Positions 48,129 through 57,173 of a stretch of DNA of 64,000 nucleotides are shown here, one piece after another. The notes beneath the pieces are model-generated. The model was not told the DNA's origin. It worked only from the letters and a program-made list of their open reading frames with translations, and did not search any database. The position numbers and the translations under genes were made by a program. This DNA comes from Brevibacterium daeguense (GTDB lineage Bacteria; Actinomycetota; Actinomycetes; Actinomycetales; Brevibacteriaceae): assembly GCF_021729135.1 (NCBI RefSeq), contig NZ_JAJTWW010000003.1:124001-188000 (forward strand). The letters run 5' to 3'. Position 1 is the first letter of the stretch; each line of letters begins with the position of its first letter.

Positions 48129-48940
48129 TGCTCAACGAGCAGGATGTCTGCCGGCTCCTGCAGCACGGCGTCGTCGTCGAGCTCGGCCGCATCCCTGAGG
48201 CATCGAACGACACTCGCCTCGTCACCGTCGATCAGGACGGGGTCACCGTCCGAGCAGTCTACAAGCCACTGGCGGGTGAGCGACCCCTGCGCGATTTCGC
48301 CCACCGCTCCCTCGGCGGGCGGGAGGTGGCGTCGTACCTGTTGAGCAGACGTCTGGGCCTCGACATCGTGCCACCCACCGTGATGCGGGCAGGCCTTCCC
48401 AGCGGACCGGGTTCGCTGCAGGCCTACGTGGAGAGTGCTGACGACGCCGAGCCTCTCCTCCAGCTGTTCGCACCCGCCGCGGTGCCCGCGAACTGGTCTG
48501 CGATCTTCAACGCCGTCACCGGCTCCGACGAAGAAGTGGTGTTCGCGCATGCGCTCGACGAGCGACTGCGCCGACAGGCGTTCTTCGACGTCGTGACCAA
48601 CAACGCCGACCGGAAGGCCTCGCACATCCTCTTCGGGCACTACCTGTTCGACGGGCGTCCGCCGACGCTGTTCGGCATCGACAACGGCCTGACCTTCCAT
48701 GCCGCTCCGAAGCTGCGCACGGTGCTGTGGGGATTCGCCGGCTCGGCGCTGCTCGAGTCGGAGACGGTCGTGCTGCAGAAGCTGCTCGACGACAGAACCG
48801 CGGTTGCCGCCGAACTCGGGGCCGTGATCTCCGATCGCGAATCCACTGCGCTGTTCGACCGCGCCGAAGCGGTGCTGCGGTCCGGATCCCTGCCGGGTCT
48901 GCCGCTGAGCCGCACTCCCATCCCGTGGCCTCCGCTCTAG
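48128..48940 (+). CDS. SCO1664-family PI3/4-kinase-like protein
   Basis: This 270-residue protein belongs to the SCO1664 family, found beside DUF3090 and mshC in actinobacteria. Kinase-like landmarks are VRAVYKPLAGERPL (possible ATP-binding lysine), FFDVVTNNADRKASHIL as catalytic loop and FGIDNGLTFH as the metal-binding DxG-like loop, arranged as in phosphatidylinositol 3/4-kinase or HipA folds. The substrate is unknown. The ATG at 48128 overlaps the DUF3090 stop by one base. Confidence 0.85.
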   Translation: MLNEQDVCRLLQHGVVVELGRIPEASNDTRLVTVDQDGVTVRAVYKPLAGERPLRDFAHRSLGGREVASYLLSRRLGLDIVPPTVMRAGLPSGPGSLQAYVESADDAEPLLQLFAPAAVPANWSAIFNAVTGSDEEVVFAHALDERLRRQAFFDVVTNNADRKASHILFGHYLFDGRPPTLFGIDNGLTFHAAPKLRTVLWGFAGSALLESETVVLQKLLDDRTAVAAELGAVISDRESTALFDRAEAVLRSGSLPGLPLSRTPIPWPPL

Positions 48941-49032
48941 CCGCCGCGGTCTCCGCCGCAGTTGCCGCAGCCCCTATTCAGGTGCGCCGCGGGCAGTCGG
49001 CCGCGCCTGCGGGCATGCGCCGAGGCGCTTCT

Positions 49033-49061
49033 TTGATCGCTTCCCGTTCCATGCTTATGGT
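49033..49061 (+). promoter_or_regulatory. mshC promoter
   Basis: TTGATC (49033-49038), a 17-bp spacer and TATGGT (49056-49061) form a good housekeeping promoter. The -10 ends 6 nt before the GTG of mshC, so transcription should begin at the start codon. Confidence 0.7.
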
Positions 49062-49067
49062 TGTCTG

Positions 49068-50300
49068 GTGAAAACTTGGTCTGCACCCGAGATTCCCCAG
49101 CTGCCCACGGCAGGACAGAATCCCGTGGTGTTCTGCTCCTCAGCCCGTGGTCCCGTTGCCGTTCCGCGCAAGCGGCAGGACGTCCGCCTGTACGTCTGCG
49201 GCATCACCCCGTACGATGCGACCCACCTCGGGCACGCAGCGACCTACGTGACATTCGACACCCTGATCCGAGTGTGGCGGGACGCGGGAATCAGCGTCAA
49301 CTACGTCCAGAACACCACCGACATCGACGATCCGCTGCTCGAGCGGGCAGCCGCCACAGGAGTGGACTGGCAGGAGCTCGCCTGCTCTCAGATCGCGCTG
49401 TTCTTCCAGGATATGGAGGCGCTGCGCGTCATCCCGCCGGACTCCTACATCGGAGCGGTCGAGTCGATGGACCTCATCGTCGAAGCCGTCCAGGGACTGC
49501 AGGACAAGGGCTTCGCCTACACACTCGAGACCGGTGATGTCTACTACCGGGTCGACAGTGCCATCACGCCGCCGTTCGGCTCCGTGTCCCATTTCGACCG
49601 CAAGGCGATGACCGAGGTGTTCGGCGAACGCGGGGGAGATCCTGATACTCCGGGCAAGGAGAACCCGCTCGATGCGCTTCTGTGGCGCGCGGAGCGGGAA
49701 GGAGAGCCGAGCTGGGACGGCGGCCGCCTGGGACGCGGCCGGCCGGGATGGCACATCGAGTGCACCGCAATCGCGCAGCGCTATGCAGGTCTGCCGCTGA
49801 CGGTGCAGGGCGGGGGCAGCGACCTGGTGTTCCCCCACCATGAGATGTGCGCAGCGCACGCCACCGCGCTCACCGGCGAGCCCTTCGCCCGCGCGTACAT
49901 GCACACCGGAATGGTCGGCCTGGACGGGGAGAAGATGAGCAAGTCCCGGGGCAACCTGGTGTTCGTCTCCAAGCTGCTCGAGGACGGCGTCGACCCGATG
50001 GTCATCCGGCTGGTCCTGCTGTCGCACCACTACCGCAGTGACTGGAGCTTCCACGAATCCGATCTGGCCGAGGCGGAACAGCGCCTGGAGCTGTGGCGGG
50101 CGGCGGCGAAACTCGGGTCCTCGCTCGGGGCCGAGGTCGTGGTCGCGAATCTGCGTCAGGAACTCTCGGATGATCTCGACACCCCTGCTGCGCTGGGGGT
50201 CATCGACGATTGGGCCAGCGCCGCACTCAGCGAGACCGCGGGCGCAGAGACCGACGAGATCGTCGCTGCCGTGGACGCGCTGCTGGGCGTCCGGCTCTGA
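49068..50300 (+). CDS. mshC: mycothiol ligase MshC
   Basis: MshC ligates cysteine to glucosaminyl-inositol in mycothiol synthesis. The 410-residue enzyme is a cysteinyl-tRNA synthetase relative with class I motifs TPYDATHLGHAATY (HIGH-like) and KMSKSRGN (KMSKS). Zinc ligands are visible as the cysteine in YVCGITPY, the cysteine in GWHIECTAIA and the histidine in FPHHEM. It lacks the anticodon-binding domain of CysS. The GTG start is fixed by the promoter immediately upstream. Confidence 0.95.
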   Translation: MKTWSAPEIPQLPTAGQNPVVFCSSARGPVAVPRKRQDVRLYVCGITPYDATHLGHAATYVTFDTLIRVWRDAGISVNYVQNTTDIDDPLLERAAATGVDWQELACSQIALFFQDMEALRVIPPDSYIGAVESMDLIVEAVQGLQDKGFAYTLETGDVYYRVDSAITPPFGSVSHFDRKAMTEVFGERGGDPDTPGKENPLDALLWRAEREGEPSWDGGRLGRGRPGWHIECTAIAQRYAGLPLTVQGGGSDLVFPHHEMCAAHATALTGEPFARAYMHTGMVGLDGEKMSKSRGNLVFVSKLLEDGVDPMVIRLVLLSHHYRSDWSFHESDLAEAEQRLELWRAAAKLGSSLGAEVVVANLRQELSDDLDTPAALGVIDDWASAALSETAGAETDEIVAAVDALLGVRL

Positions 50301-50321
50301 CCGCCGCCGCCGGCGCTGCGA

Positions 50322-51152
50322 TCAGCTCTCCCAGCGCCTGCGGTTGAGGTACCGTTCGAACTCTCGCGCGATGGCGTCTCCGGATGCCTCGGGCAGCTCG
50401 GCGGCGTCGGTCATGCCCTCGATCCGCTCCACGTGCTCCGCGAGGTCCTCGTCGGATTCGACGAGGGCATCGGTCCCGAGCTCCCACGCTCGCGCATCCT
50501 CGACGAGCTCGTGCTGCGGCACCACGAGTCCGGTGAGGTCCTCGAACGCTCCGAGCAGTGCGAGCACTGCCTTCGGCGAAGGACTCGACGCGGCATAGAC
50601 CGGCACCGCGACCCACTGCGATACCACGGCCACGCCCCGGTCGAACAGTGCCGTCGCCAGGGCCCCGATGATGCCGGTGGGTCCCTCGTATTCTGCGGGC
50701 TCCACGTCGAATCGTTCAGCCAGCTCGGCGCTGTCTGCGGTCGTGGACACCGGCAGCGGCCGGGTGTGGGCGACATCGGCCAAGAGCGCGCCGAGCAGCA
50801 CGACGTGATCCTCATCGCCGATGTGCTCCATCAGCATCGCCATGTAGTCCTGCCAGCGGTAGGACGGCTCCATGCCGATCAGCACCTCCACTCGAATGGC
50901 GGTGCCGGTCACGGTGCCGGAGTGCTTCGTGCAGCGCGGCCAGTCGATCTCCGGTCCGGACTCGGTCCGGCGGATCGTCGGCCGGATGAAGGTCATGTCG
51001 TAGAACTCGTCTCCCACGAGGGTGGCGGTTGGACGCAGTCCCCACTGGGCGATGAGGTGGCGGGCGGAGTCGACAGCGGCTTCGCCGGCGTCGTTCCATC
51101 CTTCGAAGGCGATGACGACGAGTCGCCCGTTCGCACTGGGCAGGAAATTCAT
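50322..51152 (-). CDS. PAC2-family protein
   Basis: This 276-residue protein belongs to the PAC2 (proteasome assembly chaperone 2-like) family. The archetypal features are FEGWNDAGEAA at the N-terminus, LLGALLADVAHTRPLPV near 125 and GPTGIIGALATAL near 155. PAC2-type proteins in actinobacteria are conserved near mshC; no function is established. TAATCT (51159-51164) ends 6 nt before the ATG, which starts only 22 bp from the divergent HAD gene. Confidence 0.9.
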   Translation of the reverse strand: MNFLPSANGRLVVIAFEGWNDAGEAAVDSARHLIAQWGLRPTATLVGDEFYDMTFIRPTIRRTESGPEIDWPRCTKHSGTVTGTAIRVEVLIGMEPSYRWQDYMAMLMEHIGDEDHVVLLGALLADVAHTRPLPVSTTADSAELAERFDVEPAEYEGPTGIIGALATALFDRGVAVVSQWVAVPVYAASSPSPKAVLALLGAFEDLTGLVVPQHELVEDARAWELGTDALVESDEDLAEHVERIEGMTDAAELPEASGDAIAREFERYLNRRRWES

Positions 51153-51158
51153 ACATCC

Positions 51159-51168
51159 AGATTACGCT
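51159..51168. promoter_or_regulatory. overlapping divergent leaderless promoters
   Basis: The 22 bp between the PAC2 ATG (51152) and the HAD ATG (51175) contain TAATCT read leftward (51164-51159) and TACGCT read rightward (51163-51168). Each ends 6 nt before its start codon and the two overlap by 2 bp. The -35 elements must lie in the other gene's coding sequence, so the two promoters should exclude each other. Confidence 0.6.
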
Positions 51169-51174
51169 GGCGGC

Positions 51175-51867
51175 ATGGAGAACTACTCAGCAGTCCTGTG
51201 GGACATGGACGGCACCCTCGTCGACACCGAACCGTACTGGATGAGCGCAGAGATCGAACTCATGCACTCCCACGGTCTCGACTGGGACGAGGAGAAGGGG
51301 CTCCTCATGGTCGGCAACGACCTCCTCACCTCGGCCCGCATCCTCATCGACCACGGTCTGCGGATGAAGGATGCGGACATCGTCGACACCCTCCTCGACG
51401 GCGTCGTCGCCCGTGTTCGCCGTCGCGTCCCGTTCCGCCCCGGTGCCCGCGAGCTGCTCGCAGCGCTCGGCGAGGCCGGCATTCCCTGCGCGCTGGTGAC
51501 CATGTCGTATCGCCGGCTCGCCGAGGCGGTGGTCGATGCCTGCCCGGCAGGCAGCTTCCGCTCGCTCGTCACCGGCGACGAGGTGCCGGCCGGCAAACCC
51601 GACCCTGCGCCCTATCGCATCGGGGCCGAGGCGGTGGGCCTCGAGCCGGGGGACTGCATCGCCCTGGAGGACTCCGTGCCGGGCCTGGCGAGCGCCGAGG
51701 CCGCCGGCACGCTGGCGATCGGGATTCCTCATCTGGTGCCGCTGCAGGAGACGCCGCATCGCACGCTGCTGCCCACGCTGGCCGGCATCTCCCCGGCAGA
51801 CCTCGACGAGCTCGCCGCGAGCATCCGGGCCTCCCGGCAGATCGCCGAGCCCACCACGGGCGGCTGA
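51175..51867 (+). CDS. HAD-superfamily sugar-phosphate-type phosphatase/mutase
   Basis: This 230-residue HAD-IA hydrolase has motif I DMDGTLVDTE, a C1 cap domain (about 20-85), motif II in VTMSYRR, a lysine in GKPDPAPY and the acidic motif IV in ALEDSVPGL. It resembles beta-phosphoglucomutase and related phosphatases; substrate unknown. The ATG at 51175 follows a TACGCT hexamer. Open frame upstream overlaps the divergent PAC2 gene and is rejected. Confidence 0.87.
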   Translation: MENYSAVLWDMDGTLVDTEPYWMSAEIELMHSHGLDWDEEKGLLMVGNDLLTSARILIDHGLRMKDADIVDTLLDGVVARVRRRVPFRPGARELLAALGEAGIPCALVTMSYRRLAEAVVDACPAGSFRSLVTGDEVPAGKPDPAPYRIGAEAVGLEPGDCIALEDSVPGLASAEAAGTLAIGIPHLVPLQETPHRTLLPTLAGISPADLDELAASIRASRQIAEPTTGG

Positions 51868-51885
51868 GCGCTGCCGCCCGCCCGG

Positions 51886-52710
51886 TCAGGCGGGAGCGAC
51901 CTCCGTCCCAGCGATCCGGGTGATCTCCGGGGCAGCTGGGGCCTGGTTGCCCCACGCCGGACACAGCTCCTTGAAGGAGCACCAATCGCACAGCTTCGAC
52001 TTCTGAGGACGCCAATTGCCGGTGCGCGCACAGCTGGTGATCTCGTCCCAGATCCCGCGCACCTCGGCCTCCGTGCGCTCGATGTCGGCAAGTGTGGGCC
52101 GGTAGCTCTTGATGGAGCCGCTTCCCAGGTACATCAGCTGCAGAGTGTGGACGAGCACGCCGTCGCGTCGATACCGCAGCAACGCGTAGAACCGCATCTG
52201 GAAGTCCGCCTCCCGACCGTACTGCGGTCGGGGCTGCTTGCCCGTCTTGTAGTCCACGAGTCGGACCTGACCGCCGGGGGCGACGTCCACGCGATCGATG
52301 AATCCGCGCAGCTCGAGACCCGAGTCGAGGGTGACGGTGACGAACGACTCACGCTCCGCGGGCTCCAACCGATCCGGCAGTTCCAAGCCGAAGTAGGCGC
52401 GCAGCAGCGCGGCGGCTTCGCCCAGCAGGGTCCGCACTGCCTGCTCGTCGGGGTACATCTCCGCGAGCTCCGGGGTGGCGGAGGTGAGCTGCTCGTAGCA
52501 GCCGGGGAGCAGGGCGAGCGCGGTCTCGTAGGTGCGGCGCTCCGATTCCGCATCGAACAGCTGCTCGAGCACGGCATGGACCAGGGTGCCCTTGAACGCC
52601 GCCGGTGAAGGAGGCTCCGGCAGCCGGTCCACCGACCGGAACCGGAACTTGAGCGGGCACTGCAGGAAGTCGTTGGCACGGGAGGGTGACAGGGCTGTGA
52701 GTTCGGCCAT
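51886..52710 (-). CDS. RecB/Cas4-like Fe-S exonuclease
   Basis: This 274-residue PD-(D/E)XK nuclease of the RecB/Cas4 type has the histidine in TLVHAVLEQLF, active-site residues GFIDRVD and LVDYKTGK. An Fe-S cluster is predicted from one N-terminal cysteine (FLQCPLKF) and three at the C-terminus (CDWCSFKELC), as in Cas4 and AddB. No cas genes are near; the gene is conserved in this position in mycobacteria (Rv2119). TAGAGT (52717-52722) ends 6 nt before the ATG. Confidence 0.88.
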   Translation of the reverse strand: MAELTALSPSRANDFLQCPLKFRFRSVDRLPEPPSPAAFKGTLVHAVLEQLFDAESERRTYETALALLPGCYEQLTSATPELAEMYPDEQAVRTLLGEAAALLRAYFGLELPDRLEPAERESFVTVTLDSGLELRGFIDRVDVAPGGQVRLVDYKTGKQPRPQYGREADFQMRFYALLRYRRDGVLVHTLQLMYLGSGSIKSYRPTLADIERTEAEVRGIWDEITSCARTGNWRPQKSKLCDWCSFKELCPAWGNQAPAAPEITRIAGTEVAPA

Positions 52711-52766
52711 GGCGACACTCTAGCCGGGGGCACGGACACGCCTTCGGCGCGGTTAGGATTGAACCC

Positions 52767-53930
52767 ATGTCTGAAACCACTTCCTCGCGCCGTCGCACAG
52801 GCGCCTCCAGAGGACTGGTGCTCGGCACCGTCCTCGGTGCGCCGGTGATGCTGGCATGGTCGTGGTTCCTTGCCGCCATCGTCATCACCGCCCTGTTCGC
52901 GCCCTGGCTGTCCCGGGTCCGCCCCGATCTGGGCTGGGGCGCCTGGCTCGTCGCGTTCGCCTATGCGGTGCTGCTGTTCGCCTCGGTGTTCCTCCACGAG
53001 CTGGCCCACGCGGTGGCCGGCCGGCTGACCGGGCAGAAGGTGGCAGCGATCGAGCTCAACATCTGGGGCGGCCTGACCCGCTTCGAGCCGCGGATCGACG
53101 AGGACTCGAAGCGCTCGGCCATGACCAGCTTCGTCATCTCGGTCGTCGGGCCGATCGTCAACCTGGTGCTCGCAGCCATCGGCTGGGCGGTGCTGCAGTT
53201 CGCAGAGCCGTGGTCGGTCACCTGGCTGATCCTGCTCGCCATGACGGTCGCCAACGGGGCGCTGGGCGTCATCAACCTGCTCCCCGGCATTCCGCTCGAC
53301 GGCGGCTGGGCCCTGCAGGCGCTGGTATGGCGCCTGACCGCCAGCCAGTACCTCGCCACCATCGTCGCCAGCTGGGTGGGACGCCTGATCGCGGTCGGCT
53401 TCATCGTGTGGTCGGTCGTGGTCCCGCTCCTCGCCGGCGGCAGGCCGGAGCTCGTGACCGTGCTGTGGATGTCGGCGATCGCGTTCATGCTGTGGCTGTC
53501 CGCCGGCGAGGCCGCCACCCACGCCAAGCGTGCCCGTCGGATGGAGACCTACGACCTCTCCCGAGTGATCCAGCCGGCCATCGCCGCCACCTGGGATGCC
53601 GAGGTGGGTCCGACACTGGACTACGCGGATTCGGTGTCTCAGGGGCAGACGCTCGTCGTGGTGCTGGACCGGGAGGGCCTGCCCTACGGGCTGCTCGACC
53701 GCCACGCCGCGTCGCAGGTGCACCTCGGAGCCGCCGGCACCTCCCAGGTCAGGGACTTCGCTCGGCCATTGGGGGCGTGGATCGGCGTGCCCGAGGACAT
53801 CACCGCTCCGCATCTGCTCGAATCGCTCACCCATCGTCCCAAGGCACAGTTCTGCCTCGTGCTCAGCGGCAGCACGCTGACCGGCATCATCGACCTGCAG
53901 GAGTTCTTCGACGAGCTCCTGGCGAGCTGA
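52767..53930 (+). CDS. site-2 protease family M50 metallopeptidase
   Basis: This 387-residue intramembrane protease has about six helices. The zinc motif HELAH lies in the second hydrophobic segment (near residue 73), and the second metal motif is NLLPGIPLDGG (near 172). A soluble C-terminal region (from about 255) resembles CBS domains, as in Rip3-type S2Ps. It may cleave an anti-sigma factor or other membrane protein. TAGGAT (52754-52759) ends 7 nt before the ATG. Confidence 0.9.
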   Translation: MSETTSSRRRTGASRGLVLGTVLGAPVMLAWSWFLAAIVITALFAPWLSRVRPDLGWGAWLVAFAYAVLLFASVFLHELAHAVAGRLTGQKVAAIELNIWGGLTRFEPRIDEDSKRSAMTSFVISVVGPIVNLVLAAIGWAVLQFAEPWSVTWLILLAMTVANGALGVINLLPGIPLDGGWALQALVWRLTASQYLATIVASWVGRLIAVGFIVWSVVVPLLAGGRPELVTVLWMSAIAFMLWLSAGEAATHAKRARRMETYDLSRVIQPAIAATWDAEVGPTLDYADSVSQGQTLVVVLDREGLPYGLLDRHAASQVHLGAAGTSQVRDFARPLGAWIGVPEDITAPHLLESLTHRPKAQFCLVLSGSTLTGIIDLQEFFDELLAS

Positions 53931-53993
53931 TCTCCGCTCCTTCGGCCCAGGTCGGGCCGACCAGCAGACGACTCGCCGACTAGAGTGGAGACG

Positions 53994-55040
53994 ATGAAGA
54001 CGAACACCTCTGGCGCCGCCGACCACCGGGGGCCCCTGCGGATCGGCGAGAAGGTCCAGCTGACCGATCCCAAGGGCCGGCTCCACACGATCGTCCTGGA
54101 GCCGGGGCGGGAGTTCCACACCCACAAGGGCTACCTGGCCCACAGCGCCCTGATCGGCGCGAGCGAGGGCACCGTCGTGCACACCACCGGCGGAGTGCCG
54201 TACCAGGTGATGCGCCCGCTGCTCGAGGACTTCGTGATGTCGATGCCGCGCGGTGCCGCGGTGGTGTATCCGAAGGACGCCGCGCTCATTGTCACCTTCG
54301 GCGACATCTTCCCCGGCGCCACCGTCGTCGAGGCGGGTGTCGGGTCGGGCGCGCTCACCCTCTCCCTGCTGCGGGCGGTGGGGGAGAAGGGGACGGTCCA
54401 CTCCTTCGAGCGACGGGAGGAGTTCGCCCGGATCGCAGCCGGCAACATCGAGGACTTCTTCGGTGGAGCGCACCCGGCCTGGCAGCTTACGATCGGCGAT
54501 CTCTCGGAGGCGCTTCCCGAGGCGTACGGCCCCGGCGAGGTCGACCGCGTGGTGCTCGATATGCTCACGCCGTGGGAGTGCCTGCCGGCGGTGACCCGGG
54601 CGCTGGCGCCCGGTGGCGTGCTGACCTGCTACGTCGCCACGGTTCCGCAGTTGTCGCGGATGGCGGAGGCGATCAGGGAATCCGCCGCATACACCGAGCC
54701 GAGGCCGATGGAGGCCATGGTCCGAGAATGGCACCTCGATGGCCTGGCCGTGCGGCCGGACCATCGGATGATCGCCCACACCGGCTTCCTGCTGTTCGCC
54801 CGTCGGCTGTCCGATGACACGACCCCGCTGGAGCTCCACCGCCGTCCCCAGGGCAGCGAGCCGAGCGCCGTCGACCGGGAAGCCTGGGAGGGCGGCGAGA
54901 TCACCAACGAGGCGATCGGCGTTCGCGAGGCCACCGGCAAGAAGCTGCGGCGCGTGGCGCGCGAGGCAGGCAGGCGCAGTCGCGTCGAGCAGGCCGCGGC
55001 AGACGAGAACCACACCCGGACCACTGAGGAGGAGCAATGA
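53994..55040 (+). CDS. trmI: tRNA (adenine-58-N1)-methyltransferase TrmI
   Basis: TrmI methylates A58 in the T-loop of tRNAs. The 348-residue Rossmann methyltransferase shows the SAM loop [16 protein letters not shown], the catalytic aspartate region [12 protein letters not shown] and the N-terminal RGG/beta domain; a basic C-terminal tail of about 60 residues is an extension. Its position next to mpa mirrors Rv2118c-Rv2115c. TAGAGT (53981-53986) ends 7 nt before the ATG at 53994; a GTG at 53985 lies inside the hexamer. It overlaps mpa by 4 nt. Confidence 0.92.
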   Translation: MKTNTSGAADHRGPLRIGEKVQLTDPKGRLHTIVLEPGREFHTHKGYLAHSALIGASEGTVVHTTGGVPYQVMRPLLEDFVMSMPRGAAVVYPKDAALIVTFGDIFPGATVVEAGVGSGALTLSLLRAVGEKGTVHSFERREEFARIAAGNIEDFFGGAHPAWQLTIGDLSEALPEAYGPGEVDRVVLDMLTPWECLPAVTRALAPGGVLTCYVATVPQLSRMAEAIRESAAYTEPRPMEAMVREWHLDGLAVRPDHRMIAHTGFLLFARRLSDDTTPLELHRRPQGSEPSAVDREAWEGGEITNEAIGVREATGKKLRRVAREAGRRSRVEQAAADENHTRTTEEEQ

Positions 55041-56704
55041 CCGAATCCCGGGCCGATGAGCTCACCGCACTGCGGAAGGACGCCGCTCAGCTCCGCCAGC
55101 AGCTGTTCAATGCGGGCAAGCGCAACGAGGCCCTGAGCGCGACTCTGCGCACCGCGCGCGATGAGCTCACGCGCATCAGGGCGGAGGCGGAGCGCCTCTC
55201 CGAGCCGCCGAACTCCTACGGCACAGTCATCGACGTGATCGCGAACCCCGACGGGACGCACCAGCTCGACGTCTTCGTCGCCGGCCGCCGGATGCGGGTC
55301 GCGGTGTCCCCGGAGATGCCCGTCGAGACTCTGGTGCCCGGCGAGGACGTGCGGCTGTCCGAGGGACTCGTGGCTCTGGAGTCCGCCGGCTTCACCTCGT
55401 TCGGCAGCGTCGTCGTGATCCGTGACGTGCTGCCCGGCGATCGAGTGCTGATCGGCGCTCCCGGGGATGACGAGCAGGTGTACAGCCTGTCGGGACCGCT
55501 GCTGGAGTCCGGCGTCAGGCCCGGCGACGCGGTGCTGGTCGACTCCCGCACCCACTTCGCGCTCGAAGTCATCGAGAAGCCGGAGGCCACCTCGCTGCTG
55601 CTGGAGGAAGTGCCCGACATCACCTACAGCGACATCGGCGGACTCGAGGACCAGATCGACATGATCCAGGACGCCGTGGAGATGCCGTTCGAGCACCCTG
55701 AGCTGTACGCGGAGCACGGGCTCACGCCGCCCAAGGGCATCCTGCTGTACGGCCCACCCGGGTGCGGGAAGACGCTCATCGCCAAGGCCGTGGCGAATTC
55801 GCTCGCGCAGCGTCGCGGCGGGGCAAGCACCCGCTCCTATTTCCTCAACATCAAAGGCCCTGAGCTGCTCGACAAGTATGTCGGCGAGACCGAGCGCCAG
55901 CTGCGGCTGATCTTCTCCCGAGCGCGCGAGAAGGCGACTGCGGGGTCACCGGTCGTGGTCTTCTTCGACGAGATGGAAGCACTGTTCCGCACCCGCGGCA
56001 CGGGCAAGTCCTCCGATGTGGAGACGACGATCGTGCCGCAGCTGCTGTCCGAGATCGACGGGGTGGAGCGTCTTGACAACGTCATCGTCATCGGCGCCTC
56101 CAACCGGGAGGACCTCATCGACCCGGCGATCCTGCGGCCGGGACGCCTGGACGTCAAGATCCGGGTCGAGCGCCCCGACCTCACCGCCGCCAAGGACATC
56201 TTCTCCAAGTACCTGACCGTCGACCTGCCGCTGCACGACTCCGTGCTGGAGGCGGCGGCCGGATCGCGCACCCGGGCAGTGGAGCAGCTCATCGTCGACA
56301 GTGCGTCCCGGATGTACTCGGAGTCCCCGGAGAACCGCTTCGTCGAGGTCACCTACGCGACCGGGGAGAAGGAGATGCTCTACTTCTCCGACTTCGCCTC
56401 CGGCGCGATGATCAGCAACATCATCGACCGGGCCAAGAAGCACGCGATCAAGTCGCTGCTGGCCGACGGCGAGCGCGGGATCAGCTGGGCTCACCTGGAG
56501 CGGGCGATCCGCGAGGAGTTCTCCGAGCACGAGGATCTCCCGAACACCACGAACCCGGACGAGTGGGCGCGCATCAGCGGCAAGAAGGGGGAGCGGGTGA
56601 CGCACCTGCGGATGGTGCAGCACGACGCCCGTGTCGAGGCGCAGCAGGCCGGCAGGGCCGGGAACCCGGTGCGGACCATCGAGGCCGATCCGGAGCTGCT
56701 CTGA
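55037..56704 (+). CDS. mpa: proteasome-activating ATPase Mpa/ARC
   Basis: Mpa unfolds pupylated proteins and feeds them to the 20S proteasome. The 555-residue protein has an N-terminal coiled coil (about 5-52) that binds Pup, two OB folds (about 58-195) and an AAA domain with Walker A GPPGCGKT (near 238), Walker [12 protein letters not shown] and sensor region IGASNRED. The C-terminus reads EADPELL. The penultimate tyrosine (GQYL-type) that docks Mpa into the proteasome in Mycobacterium is missing. Confidence 0.95.
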   Translation: MTESRADELTALRKDAAQLRQQLFNAGKRNEALSATLRTARDELTRIRAEAERLSEPPNSYGTVIDVIANPDGTHQLDVFVAGRRMRVAVSPEMPVETLVPGEDVRLSEGLVALESAGFTSFGSVVVIRDVLPGDRVLIGAPGDDEQVYSLSGPLLESGVRPGDAVLVDSRTHFALEVIEKPEATSLLLEEVPDITYSDIGGLEDQIDMIQDAVEMPFEHPELYAEHGLTPPKGILLYGPPGCGKTLIAKAVANSLAQRRGGASTRSYFLNIKGPELLDKYVGETERQLRLIFSRAREKATAGSPVVVFFDEMEALFRTRGTGKSSDVETTIVPQLLSEIDGVERLDNVIVIGASNREDLIDPAILRPGRLDVKIRVERPDLTAAKDIFSKYLTVDLPLHDSVLEAAAGSRTRAVEQLIVDSASRMYSESPENRFVEVTYATGEKEMLYFSDFASGAMISNIIDRAKKHAIKSLLADGERGISWAHLERAIREEFSEHEDLPNTTNPDEWARISGKKGERVTHLRMVQHDARVEAQQAGRAGNPVRTIEADPELL

Positions 56705-56731
56705 GTCGACTCCTGCCGGCGCCGCGCGGTC

Positions 56732-57109
56732 TCACTTCCCGGTGCGCCCGGCGACCGCTGCGGCGATCGTCCGCCAGCCCACCAGCGTCAGGAAGTTCAG
56801 CGAGGCGGCGACCACGATGAAGGGCCCGGCCGTGCCGTCGCCGAGCAGCGCCCGGATCACCAATCCGAGGAGCACAGTGGTCGCCCAGACGCCGACTCCT
56901 GTCCGCAGCGGCGCGAGCGGCGCCGTCCACACGCTGTTGAGCAGCCACGCGACCAGCAGACCGATGAGGAACGGCAACGCGGTGTCGATGATGCCGTTCG
57001 GGTCGAAGTTCTGCGCGTGGGTGTAGTAGCCGACGATCGAGAACAGCACCACCAGCACCAGATCGACCAGCAGTGCGGTGAGCAGATGAGAGGATTTCTT
57101 GGCAGCCAC
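56732..57109 (-). CDS. DUF3054 membrane protein
   Basis: This 125-residue protein has four predicted helices (about 10-28, 42-60, 66-85, 98-115), including the conserved VDLVLVVLFSIVGYYTH. It belongs to DUF3054, of unknown function, often found between mpa and dop in actinobacteria. The GTG at 57109 is set by TACACT (57116-57121) ending 6 nt before it. It diverges from dop. Confidence 0.85.
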   Translation of the reverse strand: MAAKKSSHLLTALLVDLVLVVLFSIVGYYTHAQNFDPNGIIDTALPFLIGLLVAWLLNSVWTAPLAPLRTGVGVWATTVLLGLVIRALLGDGTAGPFIVVAASLNFLTLVGWRTIAAAVAGRTGK

Positions 57110-57112
57110 GCC

Positions 57113-57121
57113 TAGAGTGTA
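57113..57121. promoter_or_regulatory. overlapping -10 elements of dop and the DUF3054 gene
   Basis: TAGAGT read rightward (57113-57118) can serve dop, leaving a leader of about 50 nt; TACACT read leftward (57121-57116) serves the DUF3054 gene as a leaderless message. They share three base pairs. Confidence 0.45.
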
Positions 57122-57173
57122 GTCGTGGGCGGCTGGAGTTCGTCCGCAGTCAGCGGCAAGTCGAGAGGACACG

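Noticed and set aside
51877-51894. CCCGCC-N6-GGCGGG hairpin between the HAD and RecB-like genes
   Set aside because: The stem has only 6 bp and reaches into the RecB-like stop codon. It is too weak to call a terminator in DNA of this composition.
51886-52710. Cas4 of a CRISPR system
   Set aside because: The protein has Cas4-like Fe-S and nuclease motifs, but no cas1, cas2 or repeats are present, and the position matches the housekeeping Rv2119-type nuclease.
52134-55037. Long minus-strand open frame covering the M50 and trmI genes
   Set aside because: Only its end coincides with low-complexity shadow of the RecB-like gene. The plus-strand genes have intact catalytic motifs.
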